Shown here piece by piece: positions 1-12,306 of a DNA stretch of 64,000 nt. Location of the stretch: the NCBI GenBank assembly GCA_964057225.1, contig OZ059896.1, positions 14,644,501-14,708,500 of the forward strand, read 5' to 3'. This DNA comes from Auanema rhodensis (taxonomy: Eukaryota > Nematoda > Chromadorea > Rhabditida > Rhabditidae). Position numbers and translations under genes: made by a program. The notes beneath the pieces were generated by a model. The model worked only from the letters and a program-made list of their open reading frames with translations, was not told the origin of the DNA and did no database searches. Position 1 is the stretch's first letter, and every line of letters starts with the position of its first letter.

Positions 1-63
1 ATTATAAGATTTAGCTTAGAAAAATAAAAAAATTCAAAAAGTTAATTATATATAATTACTTAC

Positions 64-3000
64 ATAAAGAATTTACATCGATCCGGAGCTGCATACAACC
101 TTAGAAGATATTCTACGGTAAAAATAATAACACAAGCAGTGTCAAGTACAAAAAACTAAAATAAATTAATGTAAAAACATAATTATCTTATAAAGATTCA
201 AAAGATTATACTCACTTGTTTTTCATATGCATCTCCACAAGAGACAGGCATATCATTTACGTACCTAGAATAAAGCATAAGGTTTGTTAATCAAGTTTAA
301 ACTTACCAGCATGGAATAGTTTCAATAATGTTACACATGACGGAAACGGCAATAAAAAAACCCGTTACATAATAAAATACTAGTGAAATAGAAGTCGAAT
401 GTGGATTTTCAAATGCCGTCCAAAGTTTTTCCTGAAAATAACCATATGATCACACAAGATGATAAGTAAAGAGAGAGATAAATAGAAAGAGAGAGAGACA
501 GCTCAAGAAAGACAGACAGTCAGCGGAAAACTATGAGTTACCGTACCGCTGAGTGACCGTCCGTCATTTTGACATACTGTATCGTACCTGGAAATTCATT
601 TTCAGCTTTGTGGCATGACCAGGTTCAATTGTTTCTTCAATTAAACGTTCTTGATTTTCCCTCTTCTTATCTTTGTAATCTTCATAACAGCAATCACTGA
701 TTAAATCTGGCATAATGCCAAAAAATGACAATTCTTCATCATAAGCTACTAAACATTCATGTCTTGGGTACTGAAAAAATTGTAAACTTTAAGTATTTTT
801 TGAATTTTCTCTAATCTTACATGTAATTTTCCTGTTCGATAAAATGTTAAAATATGTCGAAAGAGATCAGGATCACGATCGAAAAAATATTCGCCGGTAT
901 CTTCATCATAAAAAAATTCCTGAAAACGATGACACAGGATGAGATATATTAGTCATTGCAAACTTTTTCATTTGAGCCCAGCAAGGTCTCAGGAAATTTT
1001 TCTAATGTATTCTTCCATGTTTCAAATTTCCTTCCCGAAATATTTATAGCAAGCTTTTCGTCACTCACGTGATCAACAGCAAGATCCTTAGCCTGAAATG
1101 TGAAAGGATTGAATTGATGAATATGAATGAAACACAAATTTCTTTGAAAAACGCAAAAAACTTCCAACAGATGTATCTCTTTTTGAATAATGTGTGAACG
1201 AAGCTCATTCACTTCCGTTATTAAGATACTAATTTGAAAAAGAAATTCAAGGTTCAAGATGTGTCTTTTCCCCTGTGGTTAGCAGTTCTCTTAACCTACA
1301 ATCATATCAACTGCTCATCTTACTACTAGTCCCCGTGACATGTTACTCGTTAAGTTTAAAAATACTTCATAGTTTGATCTAAAATTGTTTTTTTTTTATT
1401 TTTTGTATCAGAAAATTCACAAGTTTATTGAAAATTCTATGATTATGCATATGTTATGTGCGATTGAGGGAGGCTTTGAGGAACATAAGTGTAGGGACGA
1501 AGACTGTGAAATAAAGCTCAAGTTGCAAATAGAGAGTTGCAAAAAGTATGCTGGACAGATGAACAGCATGCAAAAGGGGTTTTCCCCGTTTTTTTCATTA
1601 GCCTGCCTGCTAAGTATGTCTATGGAATTCCACACAATTTAACTCAATCTGCTGTCAACCAACTATTAAAATGTCGTGTCATCGAAGAAATACAGTGACA
1701 TTTCCGTTTTCTCGCCGTGCTTTCAATACCTTCCTTGATTTTAAATTTTCTGTCTTTAACCTCCCCCCTCCCCCCCCCCCCATTTCTCTCTCTCTTTCTC
1801 TCTTACTCTTTATCTCTCTATGTCTCCTTTCTCTTACTATTCATATTTTCTCTTTAGTCTTATCTTTCCTTTGCATTTCCTCCTATCCTTATTTCAAATT
1901 TCAAAATCCGCACATGCATGTTTTCCTTTCAAAGGACATCGTTGTCTTCGATTTCATCTCAGATTTCTATAAAAGAAGCAGAGAGAGGGCAAAATGAGGA
2001 TCTATGAATCACACAAATATGAGAAGCTGAATCTAAAGATGAGCATGATGAAGGTAGTTGCATACCAAGTAGACGTAATTCTAATCCTCAGGTCATCAAT
2101 ATAAAATTTCAATCGCTGGTATTAAACATATATCTGTTCTCCCTTTCCTTTCTCTCTTTTTTTATTCTCTCTCCCTCTCTTTCTCTTTTTCTCTCTCTCT
2201 CTCCCTCACTCTCTTTCTTAGATGCATATATATTCCCATAAATCTTTTTTTTTTCTAAAAACTCATAATTTCAACTAATTCATTGGTTTAAAATAAAAAA
2301 AAACTCCAATAAAACGTATTCCTTTCATACTATTTCATGCTAAAATAATGTTTGAAATTGTTAAAACAAATGTCACACAGTCTACAATCTGAATGATGCC
2401 ATTCCGAAATAAAAGATATAATTTTCGTAAATGAGAGGGATATAGAGAGGGGGAATAATATAAGAAATTGGAGAGATACGGATAAGATGAAATAAGAACA
2501 GATGTTTGCTGATAAGAATAGCTTAACATTGGCAATGTGAAAGATAAAAGATGAATCGGAAATACACAAACAATTATTTTTTTTCATCAAAAGTTCAAGC
2601 TTTTCAGTCAAACAGCGCAAACTTGCCAGCTTATCCTATCAGCTTTGTTTCTTTGTAATGTGTGTAAGTTGCCACACACAGACATATGTATACATATAGT
2701 TAGATATATGGATGTATATAGTTATAGTTAGATGTATGCATATATTCATTTGGCTCAAACATTAACACGCATATTCACACTCTACCAACCATGGCAATTG
2801 AAGAAAAACAACACCAGGTGAGGTAGATGGAAGTCTCAAAACCAAAAGACTATAATTTCATTTCTGGCTGCTGCTGTTTCAGCAACTTGTCAGCTTAAGT
2901 TTTCAACTTGAACGATTTTTTTTTAGAAAATCTCATTCAAACTGCTGTTGATGCTTGCAGAAGACATGTTATTTCATCTTCAAATAGCATGTATAGATAC

Positions 3001-3460
3001 ATATCCAACGTTATGTTATATATATTTTCATGAGATAATCTTATTTCGTTTAAAGCATCAGAGACTATCATCTTCGTTCTCGTCGTCGTCTGCATCGTCG
3101 TTCTTCATAGTTGGATGTATCTTTAGATGACTCAGACACATCACTACTTTCTAGACAAGATGAGACGAGACGAGACGAAGAACCAACAACGGTATGAAAT
3201 GATCATGAATATGCCTCAGACAGGGAAAAGAAGAAAAGTAGAAGAAAGAGGAAGTAAAGCGGGAGAAATTCATGAAATTTCCAAGAATATAATCCGTTTT
3301 CTTTGTAATATTAAAATGCTTCCTTATACATTTACATTCAAATATCTTTTATACTTACTCGGATGGCTATTGGAGCTTCTGGCATTGGCTGTCTTGAGAT
3401 AGGAACCCATCCGATTGCTGCTGCTCGCGCAAACGGCAGCCATGCTGCCACCGATGCCAT
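64..3460 (-). CDS. shl-1: Kv4/Shal voltage-gated K+ channel alpha subunit, N-terminal part (gene continues past left edge)
   Basis: Seven exons, in transcript order 3460-3359, 1092-964, 919-821, 770-588, 431-307, 264-216 and 155-64, all frame-consistent with GT..AG introns; about 260 residues are visible. The protein begins [18 protein letters not shown], the hydrophobic Shal N-terminus that binds KChIP subunits and drives inactivation in the family. Residues about 45-145 form the T1 tetramerisation domain ([51 protein letters not shown]). Its Zn site HX5CX20CC is intact, with the His as last codon of exon 3. S1 ([16 protein letters not shown], about 187-207) and S2 ([20 protein letters not shown], about 233-252) follow. 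S3-S6, the pore and the C-terminus lie beyond base 1. The S1-S2 loop is short and family-divergent. The channel carries somatodendritic and muscle A-type current; the N-terminus and T1 sequence separate it from Shaw/Shab/Shaker. Intron 1 (1093-3358) is the only long one. Confidence 0.95.
1761..2220. repeat. Pyrimidine-rich tracts within the first Shal intron
   Basis: Two C/T-rich low-complexity stretches (about 1761-1838 and 2131-2220) lie in the 2.27-kb first coding intron of the channel gene. I see no exon, RNA gene or mobile element in the rest of this intron (1093-3358). Confidence 0.7.
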
Positions 3461-3475
3461 TACCCAGACTCCAGA

Positions 3476-3490
3476 ACTAAAAAAACAATA
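3476..3490 (-). other. Strong 3' splice acceptor 16 nt before the Shal start codon
   Basis: On the minus strand a T-rich run ending in TTTTTTTAG (AG at 3478-3477) precedes the ATG at 3460 by 16 nt. It implies a spliced 5' UTR or trans-splicing of a leader. If it is a cis acceptor, the partner donor lies somewhere in the 15-kb gene-free stretch to the right. Confidence 0.6.
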
Positions 3491-6400
3491 AATTAGCTTA
3501 TAAACAGGATGTCAGAATAGAGAGGATATGAAGGTAAGTTGTGAAGATGAAAAAGATTAAAAAAAAGAAACACAAATGTTCAGAAGGAAGGTATGATGAA
3601 GATGATGTGGATGAAGCCGGCGAACGGCCAAATGGCAGACAACGGCACATGTTGTTGCTAAACAATGGCATAAACATTTCTTTTTGAACGAAAAAAAGAT
3701 TATAAAAAAATCAGAATAGCAGATACGATGGGCAGTGGCTACAATGACGAAGATAACAGAAATCATGTGAGAAAAAGAAGTTATGGTGAATGGGATAGTC
3801 ATAGTCTGGTTCGCGTGTATATGTGTATGGATGTGTATATATGTGTATATGTCTCCTGAAGATGCAGATGGCAGAGAAATGGAGCAGAGTGAGGACCTTT
3901 GTAAGGGAGAAGAGGGGCAGGAGGTTGACGACGACGGCGACGACGACAACGTTGCTTCAAATCGTGAGTGACTTTGTGTGAGAAATCATGATTGAAAAGA
4001 ATTCTTTTTTGAGTTTGTTATGGCATTCAGTCAAAATTACAGCTTCTGTTTTGATTTTGGAGATCAACATATCTATCAACAACGTTAATTAAAATTATTT
4101 TAGTAAGTAAAAATAGGTTTTTACTTCAAGTTTTAAGACAAAAACAGTGAGGATAGACTTGTTAACAGAAGATGAGATTAATGATTTAAGCTGTTAATGA
4201 AGAAAAGAGATTTTAAAACACAAAAAAAGAAAAAGAGGGAGAGAGAGAACGAGAAAGGGAGAAAGGGTAGGAGTGAGTGAAGAGAGCATTAACAACAAGG
4301 AAAATGAAATTGAGATTCTAGATTTATGAATAAAATTCAGATAATACATTAGAAAAAAGTACATAGAGTTCATAGAATAACCAAAAACCTAAATGATCAC
4401 AAGGCAGACAAACAGTTGATTGGAAATTCGTCTTTAATTATTCTATGGAATATGTCAATTACACAAACCAGAGTTTGAGCTTTCATAAGGATTTTTCTAT
4501 TTTTTACTCCCCTCTCCCTCTTTCTCTCTTCCCCAACTTCTCTCTCTCTCTATATATATACCTCTTTCAGCAATAACACAGATGAATCTACTCTGTAGTC
4601 AGTTGAGAAGACAAGAAGAATAAAGACAAGTAAAGAAGAACAGACAAGCATACAAGAAAAAGGAATAGGTTTTTCAACTTTAAATTTGAAATTTTTTCAA
4701 TTTTGTCACTTAAATATGTTCAATTATCAATATATTATGTATATGTATGTACATATATGTATATAGTATACGTGTATATGTATATCACAGCAGATATTTA
4801 TGAAAAGTTGAAATATTTTTTGAAAAGAGACTCATCAGAAGTCAGATGCAAATGCACTGATGATGTGAGGACGACGACTTCGTACTCATGTTGTTACTTT
4901 AACTTAGAAAATTTATGACATTATAACTACAAATAGTTTGTTGCTAGTAGTTATGATCAGAAAAGGACTACAACTTTTTTGAGCATAGAATGATGATATT
5001 CTCGATAAAAACTCGAAAGTTTATTCGAAATTCAAGCAATTTTCAGGAAAAATGAGGGACAGAGAGTGAGAGAAGGAGAAGTTTGGATGGAACACTTTCC
5101 TTCTCGTTCTCCGTTTCTCTGTTGCTGTTGATGAAAACTTTTTTTTATCTGTTTAGCAGCTTAGTTTATAAGTGAAAATGCAAACAGAAATATACATGAT
5201 GTAGTTACCATGGTAACAGTAGCCAAAAAAGGATCTGAAGAGAAAATTCTAACTCTTTTCCCTTTATCTCTTTCTCTTTCTTTCCTTATATTTCTCGCTT
5301 TTTATCCATTTGTTGTCATCTAATCGGTATTAAGAGTTAGCTAACATAATCTGGTGAAGTTCTATGATACATACTTTTTGAATTAAACATTTTTGACTAA
5401 AAATTGATAACAAAAGATGAAAAAAGAAATTGAAAAGATAGAAAGAACGAAGGAAATAACTTCAGAGGTAGAAAATGAATAAAACTCATCATATTGGCCA
5501 GATGATGATGGTTCTATTACTCATTGAATATCATTCAAAATAAAATAAAATACTAGATATCAGGTTTATTACTTTTTTTTGAAGAAAATAAGACGACTAT
5601 CCGATAAAGTATGAACATAGGGCGAATGAATGGATTACATATCGCTTTCTCTCCTTCACTTCAAACTTATTTTAGTCGACTTAGAAGTTGAGACGATGTT
5701 GATGATGATGATGATGTTGACATCAATTTCTGGATAAAAGAACAGATTTCTGAAGATGTTCTTAGAAGACAAATCAACTTATTATACGATTTTGTCAATG
5801 AACAAAGTTGAAAATGCTCAAACATTGAACCAGATGATCAAAAAGAATGTTGTTGTATATGATTAAAATCCTGAAGGATTTGTATAAAAGAATCAGCTGG
5901 TATGAAGCCGATCCGAAAAAGTCATGTGAAATACTTTTTCCGGAATATTTTGGCGGCCAAAAAGACGATGACGACAACGAGAAGAGAGTAAAATTGAAAA
6001 AAGGAGGAGAATAGAAAGGCCACAAAGCACAATTTTACATTATAATCTTTAGATTTCACGAAATATAATAAGATAAATTATAAATTTCACATTGAATGAC
6101 TAGTTTGGAGTGGGAAACTGCTGCCCAATGTGATCATGGTCTCTGGTATCAGCAAAAGCAGCAATAGAATGGTTAAGTGATACGGAAAAGTCTATTCTTT
6201 GAAAGGCGAAAAAGAAAGAAAAGAGAGAAAGACAGAGAGAGAGGGAGGGGAAACGAAAGAATTCATCGCCATCATAGTCTCTATTATGAAATATGAATGT
6301 TTAATGTCATTTCGTTAGATTAGGATGAGATTTTTTGGCGCAATAACCCTTTTTTGGCAACTCATAATGAAATATGGATAAGTAATGAGAAAGAGAGAGT

Positions 6401-9169
6401 TCATTCTGAACTCTCTCTTTCTCATTTTCTCTTAACCCATCCTAACCCTACCCTTTTCTCTCACTCTCTCTTTCTGTCTCTCTCAATCCCTCTTCTTTTT
6501 TTATTTGTTTCTCTTTCTCTTTCTTTATCTTTATTCTAAAATAGACCAGTAAATTCAGAAGGGAAGGCTGGGTTCGACTGGCTGCCTAGATGTGGCTAAG
6601 AATGGCACCAGCCGATAGGAATTGTCATGGAACCGACGAAAAATATTTTCATAAATGACTTGGGGCAAACAGACAAGGGAGTAAATCACAATTGCTCATC
6701 CTCAAAACCCCTTCTTTGAACTTCTTTGAGCACTTTTACAGTCATTTCTCATTTGGATTCAGAGCAGATGCAGGAAATTATGGGCAGCAGCACAAACATC
6801 AAAAGCTGAAACCCATCGTCTGGGTCATAGAAATAATCAGATTTAAAGGATTTGTTTTAAATGAAAAAAGGTTCAAAAAACACTTCAGAAATCAGATAGC
6901 GAACATATTAGGACATGTTAATACAAAAGCATGAAAAAGAAAAATTAAAAGAATAATCATAATATGGTTTCGAGTAAAAGGAATACAATTTAAAGAACGA
7001 GATGATAGATCAGTGTGCTGGATCTCAGACTATTAGTGGATCTTTCCTTCTCCGCCCATCTGTTTCACCCCCTACTCTCCCTATTTCTCTCACTTACTTC
7101 TGATATCTCTCTTTCTGTTCCTCTCTTCTCTCCTATCAGAATATCTATTGTCTCTATTCCTGCTTTCATCGTTTATCTATATCTACCTGCTCCCGCTGAA
7201 ATGAGCTGAGACTTAAGGGAGACTCGAAGTAGCAGGAAACTGACATTGAGAACAATATGATAGAGATTTCAACGAAACTTGGTGAGAGAGATGGAACTGA
7301 AACTGAGAGATATCAAGGCAAGAGCAAAGAAATCTCGAGGCAACCTAGGAAGAACGAAGTCATTGGGACCATGCGGTCTGTTGCTATCTTTCAGTCAGAT
7401 GACGACTAAGGTCTACGAACGATTTGAGAAGCCAAAATAACTGAGTTAATTGAACATGATTTCAAAGTTCAAGCGTTTCAACAACTAGACAAGGTTCAGA
7501 AAATACGTGAGCATCTACGTGAAAGAGCAGTGTTGAGACGCCTGTTCGAATACATCTGTTCAACAAGATATGCGTCAGAAACAAAGTTGTTGTTGAAGTA
7601 AAATACATCTTTTGCATGGAAATTTCAAGGAAAAAATAAAAAGAAGCAAACCAAAGAATCTTGCTGCAGTAAAACTGCTTAACGAAACATCAAAAAAGAA
7701 AAAAGTAACTGGTTAGGTGAAATAGCCAACAGGACGATCAGCACAGCAACAGCACAAACACCAGAAATCAGAAGCCCTTCAAACGGGAACAACTCAAAAC
7801 ATACATATAAAGGACAAAACAATAACGTGTCACCTTGTTTTGATCCTAATTAACTGTTGTCAATCAGAGAAAAAACAGGAACAACATGAAGTGAGTGTGC
7901 ATGTGTGTGTGTGAGTGTGTGTGTGTCTGTGTGTGGTTTTCGCCACGACTTATGTTTGGGTAAAGCCACCGTTGAGGCGGTGAATGTGAATGATTTCCAC
8001 TAATCCTCAGCTCTCCTTTATATTTAAATCTTATGTAACAAATAAATTGGAATAATTTCGATAAATTTTCATAGATTTTCTTGCAAACAAGAATACATGT
8101 TTATCATAAAAAAACATAAAAAACATACAAATTTTGAGTGAAGTCTTTCTGAAAAATCTCAAAATTTCATCACAAACTCTGAGGATTCAGGAACGACGTT
8201 TTTTGCACAGAAATAGGCCAGAAAATAGGTTTTTTCCTCTATTATTTTTTTAAAATTGATACGAGATACATTAACTATTGAATGGAAAGGAGCAAAAGCA
8301 GCAAGGAGCACATTAGTTCTAGAAGAATGAAGCAGATAGAAGGAGCAGCTAACGCGAACTAGCCTCTTGATTCAATTTCGGCAAGACCATCACAGAGCAT
8401 AGATAACGACTATTATAGAGTATGAACAGGATGACATTTTTGATGTGAAAGCATAGTTAAGATACGAGATACGTCACAAAATCATACTCAGGAATTCATG
8501 TATACTGAGCATTTAACAATGAACACATATAGAAGGACAGATTTCTTTATTGAAATGTGAATGATAAAGAAGACTAAAGGTAATAGATGGAACGAAGGTT
8601 CACAGAATAGTCAAAGGAAGTTTAAGCAAAACTCTGAAACTGTTGACGACGTGCTGGGGTTCAAAACAACGTTAAGCAGGTCCTTTAGTGAGTAGAATAA
8701 AAGATGAATACGTCACTTAGATCTTCAAAATCGTCTGACTATTCTTACTAACGAATAGTAAGAAAAAACAACAAATTTGACTTTGTTTTTTCTTGCAAAA
8801 TTCAGAAACATCAAACTTCTGCACGGCAAAAAAGATCATGTTTAGAAGTCAAGTCTATTGGAAACTCAAATCAAATTTGTCAGCAGATGTTGATAAAAAA
8901 ACTAATTTCCTGCTGATGAATAAGAGGAATGAGGAATGTAAAAGAGCAATAGGAAGGAGCACAGCTTGATTGAGAATCTGGAAAGTAGTCATCGAGATTT
9001 AGACACAGATGAAATATGATAGCTTCAGATTGGAATGTTGCCAGGCTTTTCCTTAACAGCATGAATAGTAGCAGTAAGCTTAGAGTTCAGCGAGATCGTT
9101 TCAGACAAAAAAAAACAAAATGAGTAAAGTTTTTGTATAATAAGGCAATTTTTAAAATTTATTAAAATA

Positions 9170-9270
9170 GAGAGAGTGAGAGTGACAGAGAGAGTGAGAG
9201 TGAGAGAGAGAGAGAGAGAGTGAGTGAGAGTGAGAGAGAGAGTGAGAGAGAAAGTGAGAGAGAGAGAGAG
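9170..9270. repeat. (GA)n / (GTGAGA)n microsatellite
   Basis: About 100 nt of uninterrupted GA dinucleotides with interspersed GT steps. Confidence 0.95.
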
Positions 9271-10230
9271 AACAAATTATGATAATGATCCAAGTGATTA
9301 AACTGAGAGGTAAATATAGAATAATGAATGAACTATAACGACCACATTATTGCTTTAGGATTATCATAAAGCTTTTTAGAAGATTTAACCTTCAAAAAAA
9401 CAAAAAAAATGTCTTCTTCTCTCAAATCATGGTAACGTCAGCAATAGCAGTAGCAGCAAATGCAGAAGCGGTAACAACAAAAAAATCTTTAAAGAGTCCC
9501 CTCGCCCCTCAGCCGCTGTATGTAGATAGACATATGGAGAACCTTTAAAATTGCTGTTTTACTCGAAAAATAAAAGTAAATATGGGAATAAAAAGCAAAA
9601 TTAAATATAATTAACTATACTTTTGTTCAATAAGTTATTCCGATCAGAATAGAATAGAAGATTTACAGGAAAAATGAAAGTAAACGGAAAAGCAGAAAGA
9701 CGAGAGGAAAGCAGACCGAACGAATAAATTGGCGGTGAAAATGGATAATTAACCAAATACGGATGCTACTATTACTTGTTCTCTTTTGAAAAGCAATATT
9801 TATTGAGAACAATAGAAAGATTTTTAAATGGAAAATTGAAGGTTAGAATGTGCAAAGAAATAGAAATAATATTCTAAGAAGAGGTGTAACTATACAGAAA
9901 CAATGCACAATATAGCAAGATGAAAAAGGGAATGAGACAAAACATTATATAATAAGAATAAGTATAAGATGAATTAAGAAAGGAAGAAATTGAAGATGAA
10001 GCAAGCAATGGAAAAGCAGAAGCATTTATAGTAATAGTACTAGAGTAGTTGTAGTAGTAGTAGTAATAGAAGTAGTAGAAAAGGATATAAAATCTTTGAA
10101 AGCTATGCTGAAAACTTCTCTTGGGGGGTGGTGTGGGAAGGAGAAAGAGAAAGAGAAAGAAGCATAGTATATTGATAGATATAATAATAATACATTAGTA
10201 AATTAACAAAAACATATAATTAATAATAGT

Positions 10231-10254
10231 ATATATATATATATATATATATAT
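10231..10254. repeat. (AT)12 microsatellite
   Basis: Twelve perfect AT repeats directly visible. Confidence 0.95.
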
Positions 10255-12078
10255 GGTTATTCGGTAAATTGATAAGAGCTAGTAAGCTGAGGCAACAACC
10301 ATTTCCCGCATTTAGTCGCAAACAAATGAAAATGATTTGCTTGAGTTGCGCGTGAAAAAAAATAATTTCCATATTTGTATGTAAAAAGCATAAGATATAT
10401 ATAGAAAGAAAAAAATTGAGTTTGATTAGTAGAGGTAATAAAAACGTTGAGAGAGAAAGGAGGAGGGAAGAGAAAGAAGAGAAGGAGGGAGAGAGAGAGA
10501 TAATGGGACGAATAAGCGAAAAACAAAGCATTGCTGAGAAATTTAAATCGATTCTCACTTCTTATTACAAAAGTAATAGGCGATATAAGCATAAATGTTA
10601 TGAACGATTGAACCATCCATAACCTAAAAGACGGAAGATGATGTCACGTTGCTCGCGGGGGTCAAGCGTTTGAGCTGACAAATGTTTTTCTCGTGGCCAT
10701 TTTTTCATAAATTTCAATGTGAGTAGACGGAACAGGGTTACTTATTAGCTTTTAAAGTCTTTTTCAAAGTATTAGATAGACTATATTTTGTTTCAATTAT
10801 TTTCTTCTGTATTTTTAATTTTACAGAAAAAAAGATAAAGAAAAGCTTGATGTGATGAAAGAAGTATAGTCATGAGTTATAGGAATGGAAAGAGTAATGT
10901 GAAAGCCGATGAATATGAGAATCATAATGATGATGTCATCGATACTGATTTAAAGCTTGAACTACATTAAGACATTATTACAGATATGGGCATAAGAGAG
11001 AGAGGGGGGAGGGGTGAGAGATGAGAGATATATAGAGAGAGATGATAAGAGACAGAGATTTTAAAAGACAAAAGAAATAGCTCGTAATATAAAGAGGAAT
11101 AGAAGAAAAATAAACTTTTCAAAATTGAACGAAATAGCTCGTTTTACTGAGAATAAATTAGAAAGAAAGAAAAACAAGCGAAGAGACGAAGATGATGTAA
11201 GTGAGTTGGATAGCTTACGCGTCTGCTGTTGTGCGTATGTGTGTGTGTGAGTAAGGACGATTTTCATGGAAGAATGATATTAATAATTGAAGAGATGCTG
11301 AGTGGCTTCTCACAAGAAGGGATAACAAGAGGACCGAAAAAGGGAAAAGCCGCCCTCAGCCTTCCTAAAATTTTCAGTTCCGATAAAAGCAGAGAAACAG
11401 AGAAATAGATGAGAAGAGAAGGTCAGTGAGAATGAAAATGAAGGAAAAAAATAAAAAGAATGAAAGAGAGAAATTGGAACAGAGAGAAAAAGAGGAGAAA
11501 AGAAAAAAAGAAAATGGAAGGGAAAGGCTGTGCGAGAAAAAGCTGATGCCGGTCGCGCTTGCAATAAGGGAAGCCAGACTGCTAGCTGGTCCCAGACCGA
11601 TCGTCTCTGTGATCCCATGGACTCTCGTGCCAAACTCTATATGCACGGAATTTTTTGAGCTTTGAGAAAGGCAACATCATTTAAAAAAAAGGAGGAATGT
11701 GAGAAGATGTAAGTTGAATATGATAGAGAGAAAATGAGTTAAAAAGGACTTGAGGTAGAGAAAAGGAAATGGATATTGAGGGGATGGACAAGGAATGAAA
11801 TACAGAAAGAAGGAGAAAAAGTAAAAAGGAACAGAATGATGAAAAGACAGGACAAGACATGAAAAGAGCGAGAGACATAGAGAAAAAGATATCTACAGTG
11901 AGCACATGGCTGAGAGGGATTAACACTGATAGCTTGAATAACTGTTGAAAAGCATAAAAAACAAGTTATACAGTTTTTCACATCGAAAAATGAAATAAAA
12001 GTACATAAATACGGCAATAAAATGAAAAATAAGAGAAAATTGTCCTTGAACCTCACTTCCTCTATTTTGGACATCTCA

Positions 12079-12080
<2 letters not shown>

Positions 12081-12138
<58 letters not shown>

Positions 12139-12150
12139 TTCTCTCTCTCA

Positions 12151-12181
<31 letters not shown>

Positions 12182-12306
12182 CCTCTCCCTCTCTCTTACT
12201 CTCTCTCTCTCTAACTCTCTCTCTCTCTTTCTCTCTCTCTCTCCCTCTCCCTCTCTCTTACTCTCTCTCTCTCTCTAACTCTCTCTCTCTCTTTCTCTCT
12301 CTCTTT
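12081..12306. repeat. (CT)n microsatellite with an internal tandem duplication
   Basis: More than 220 nt of almost pure CT. Inside it a block with the same pattern of interruptions (CCCTCTCCCT, TTACT, TAACT, TTTCT) occurs twice in tandem, 12181-12242 and 12243-12306, differing by one CT step. The tract is pyrimidine on the strand that is otherwise purine-rich in this region. Confidence 0.95.

Noticed and set aside
11310-11646. GC-richer patch open on both strands (about 11520-11640)
   Set aside because: Could be an untranslated or alternative first exon of the Shal gene, but no splice pair or homology fixes it, so it is not called.
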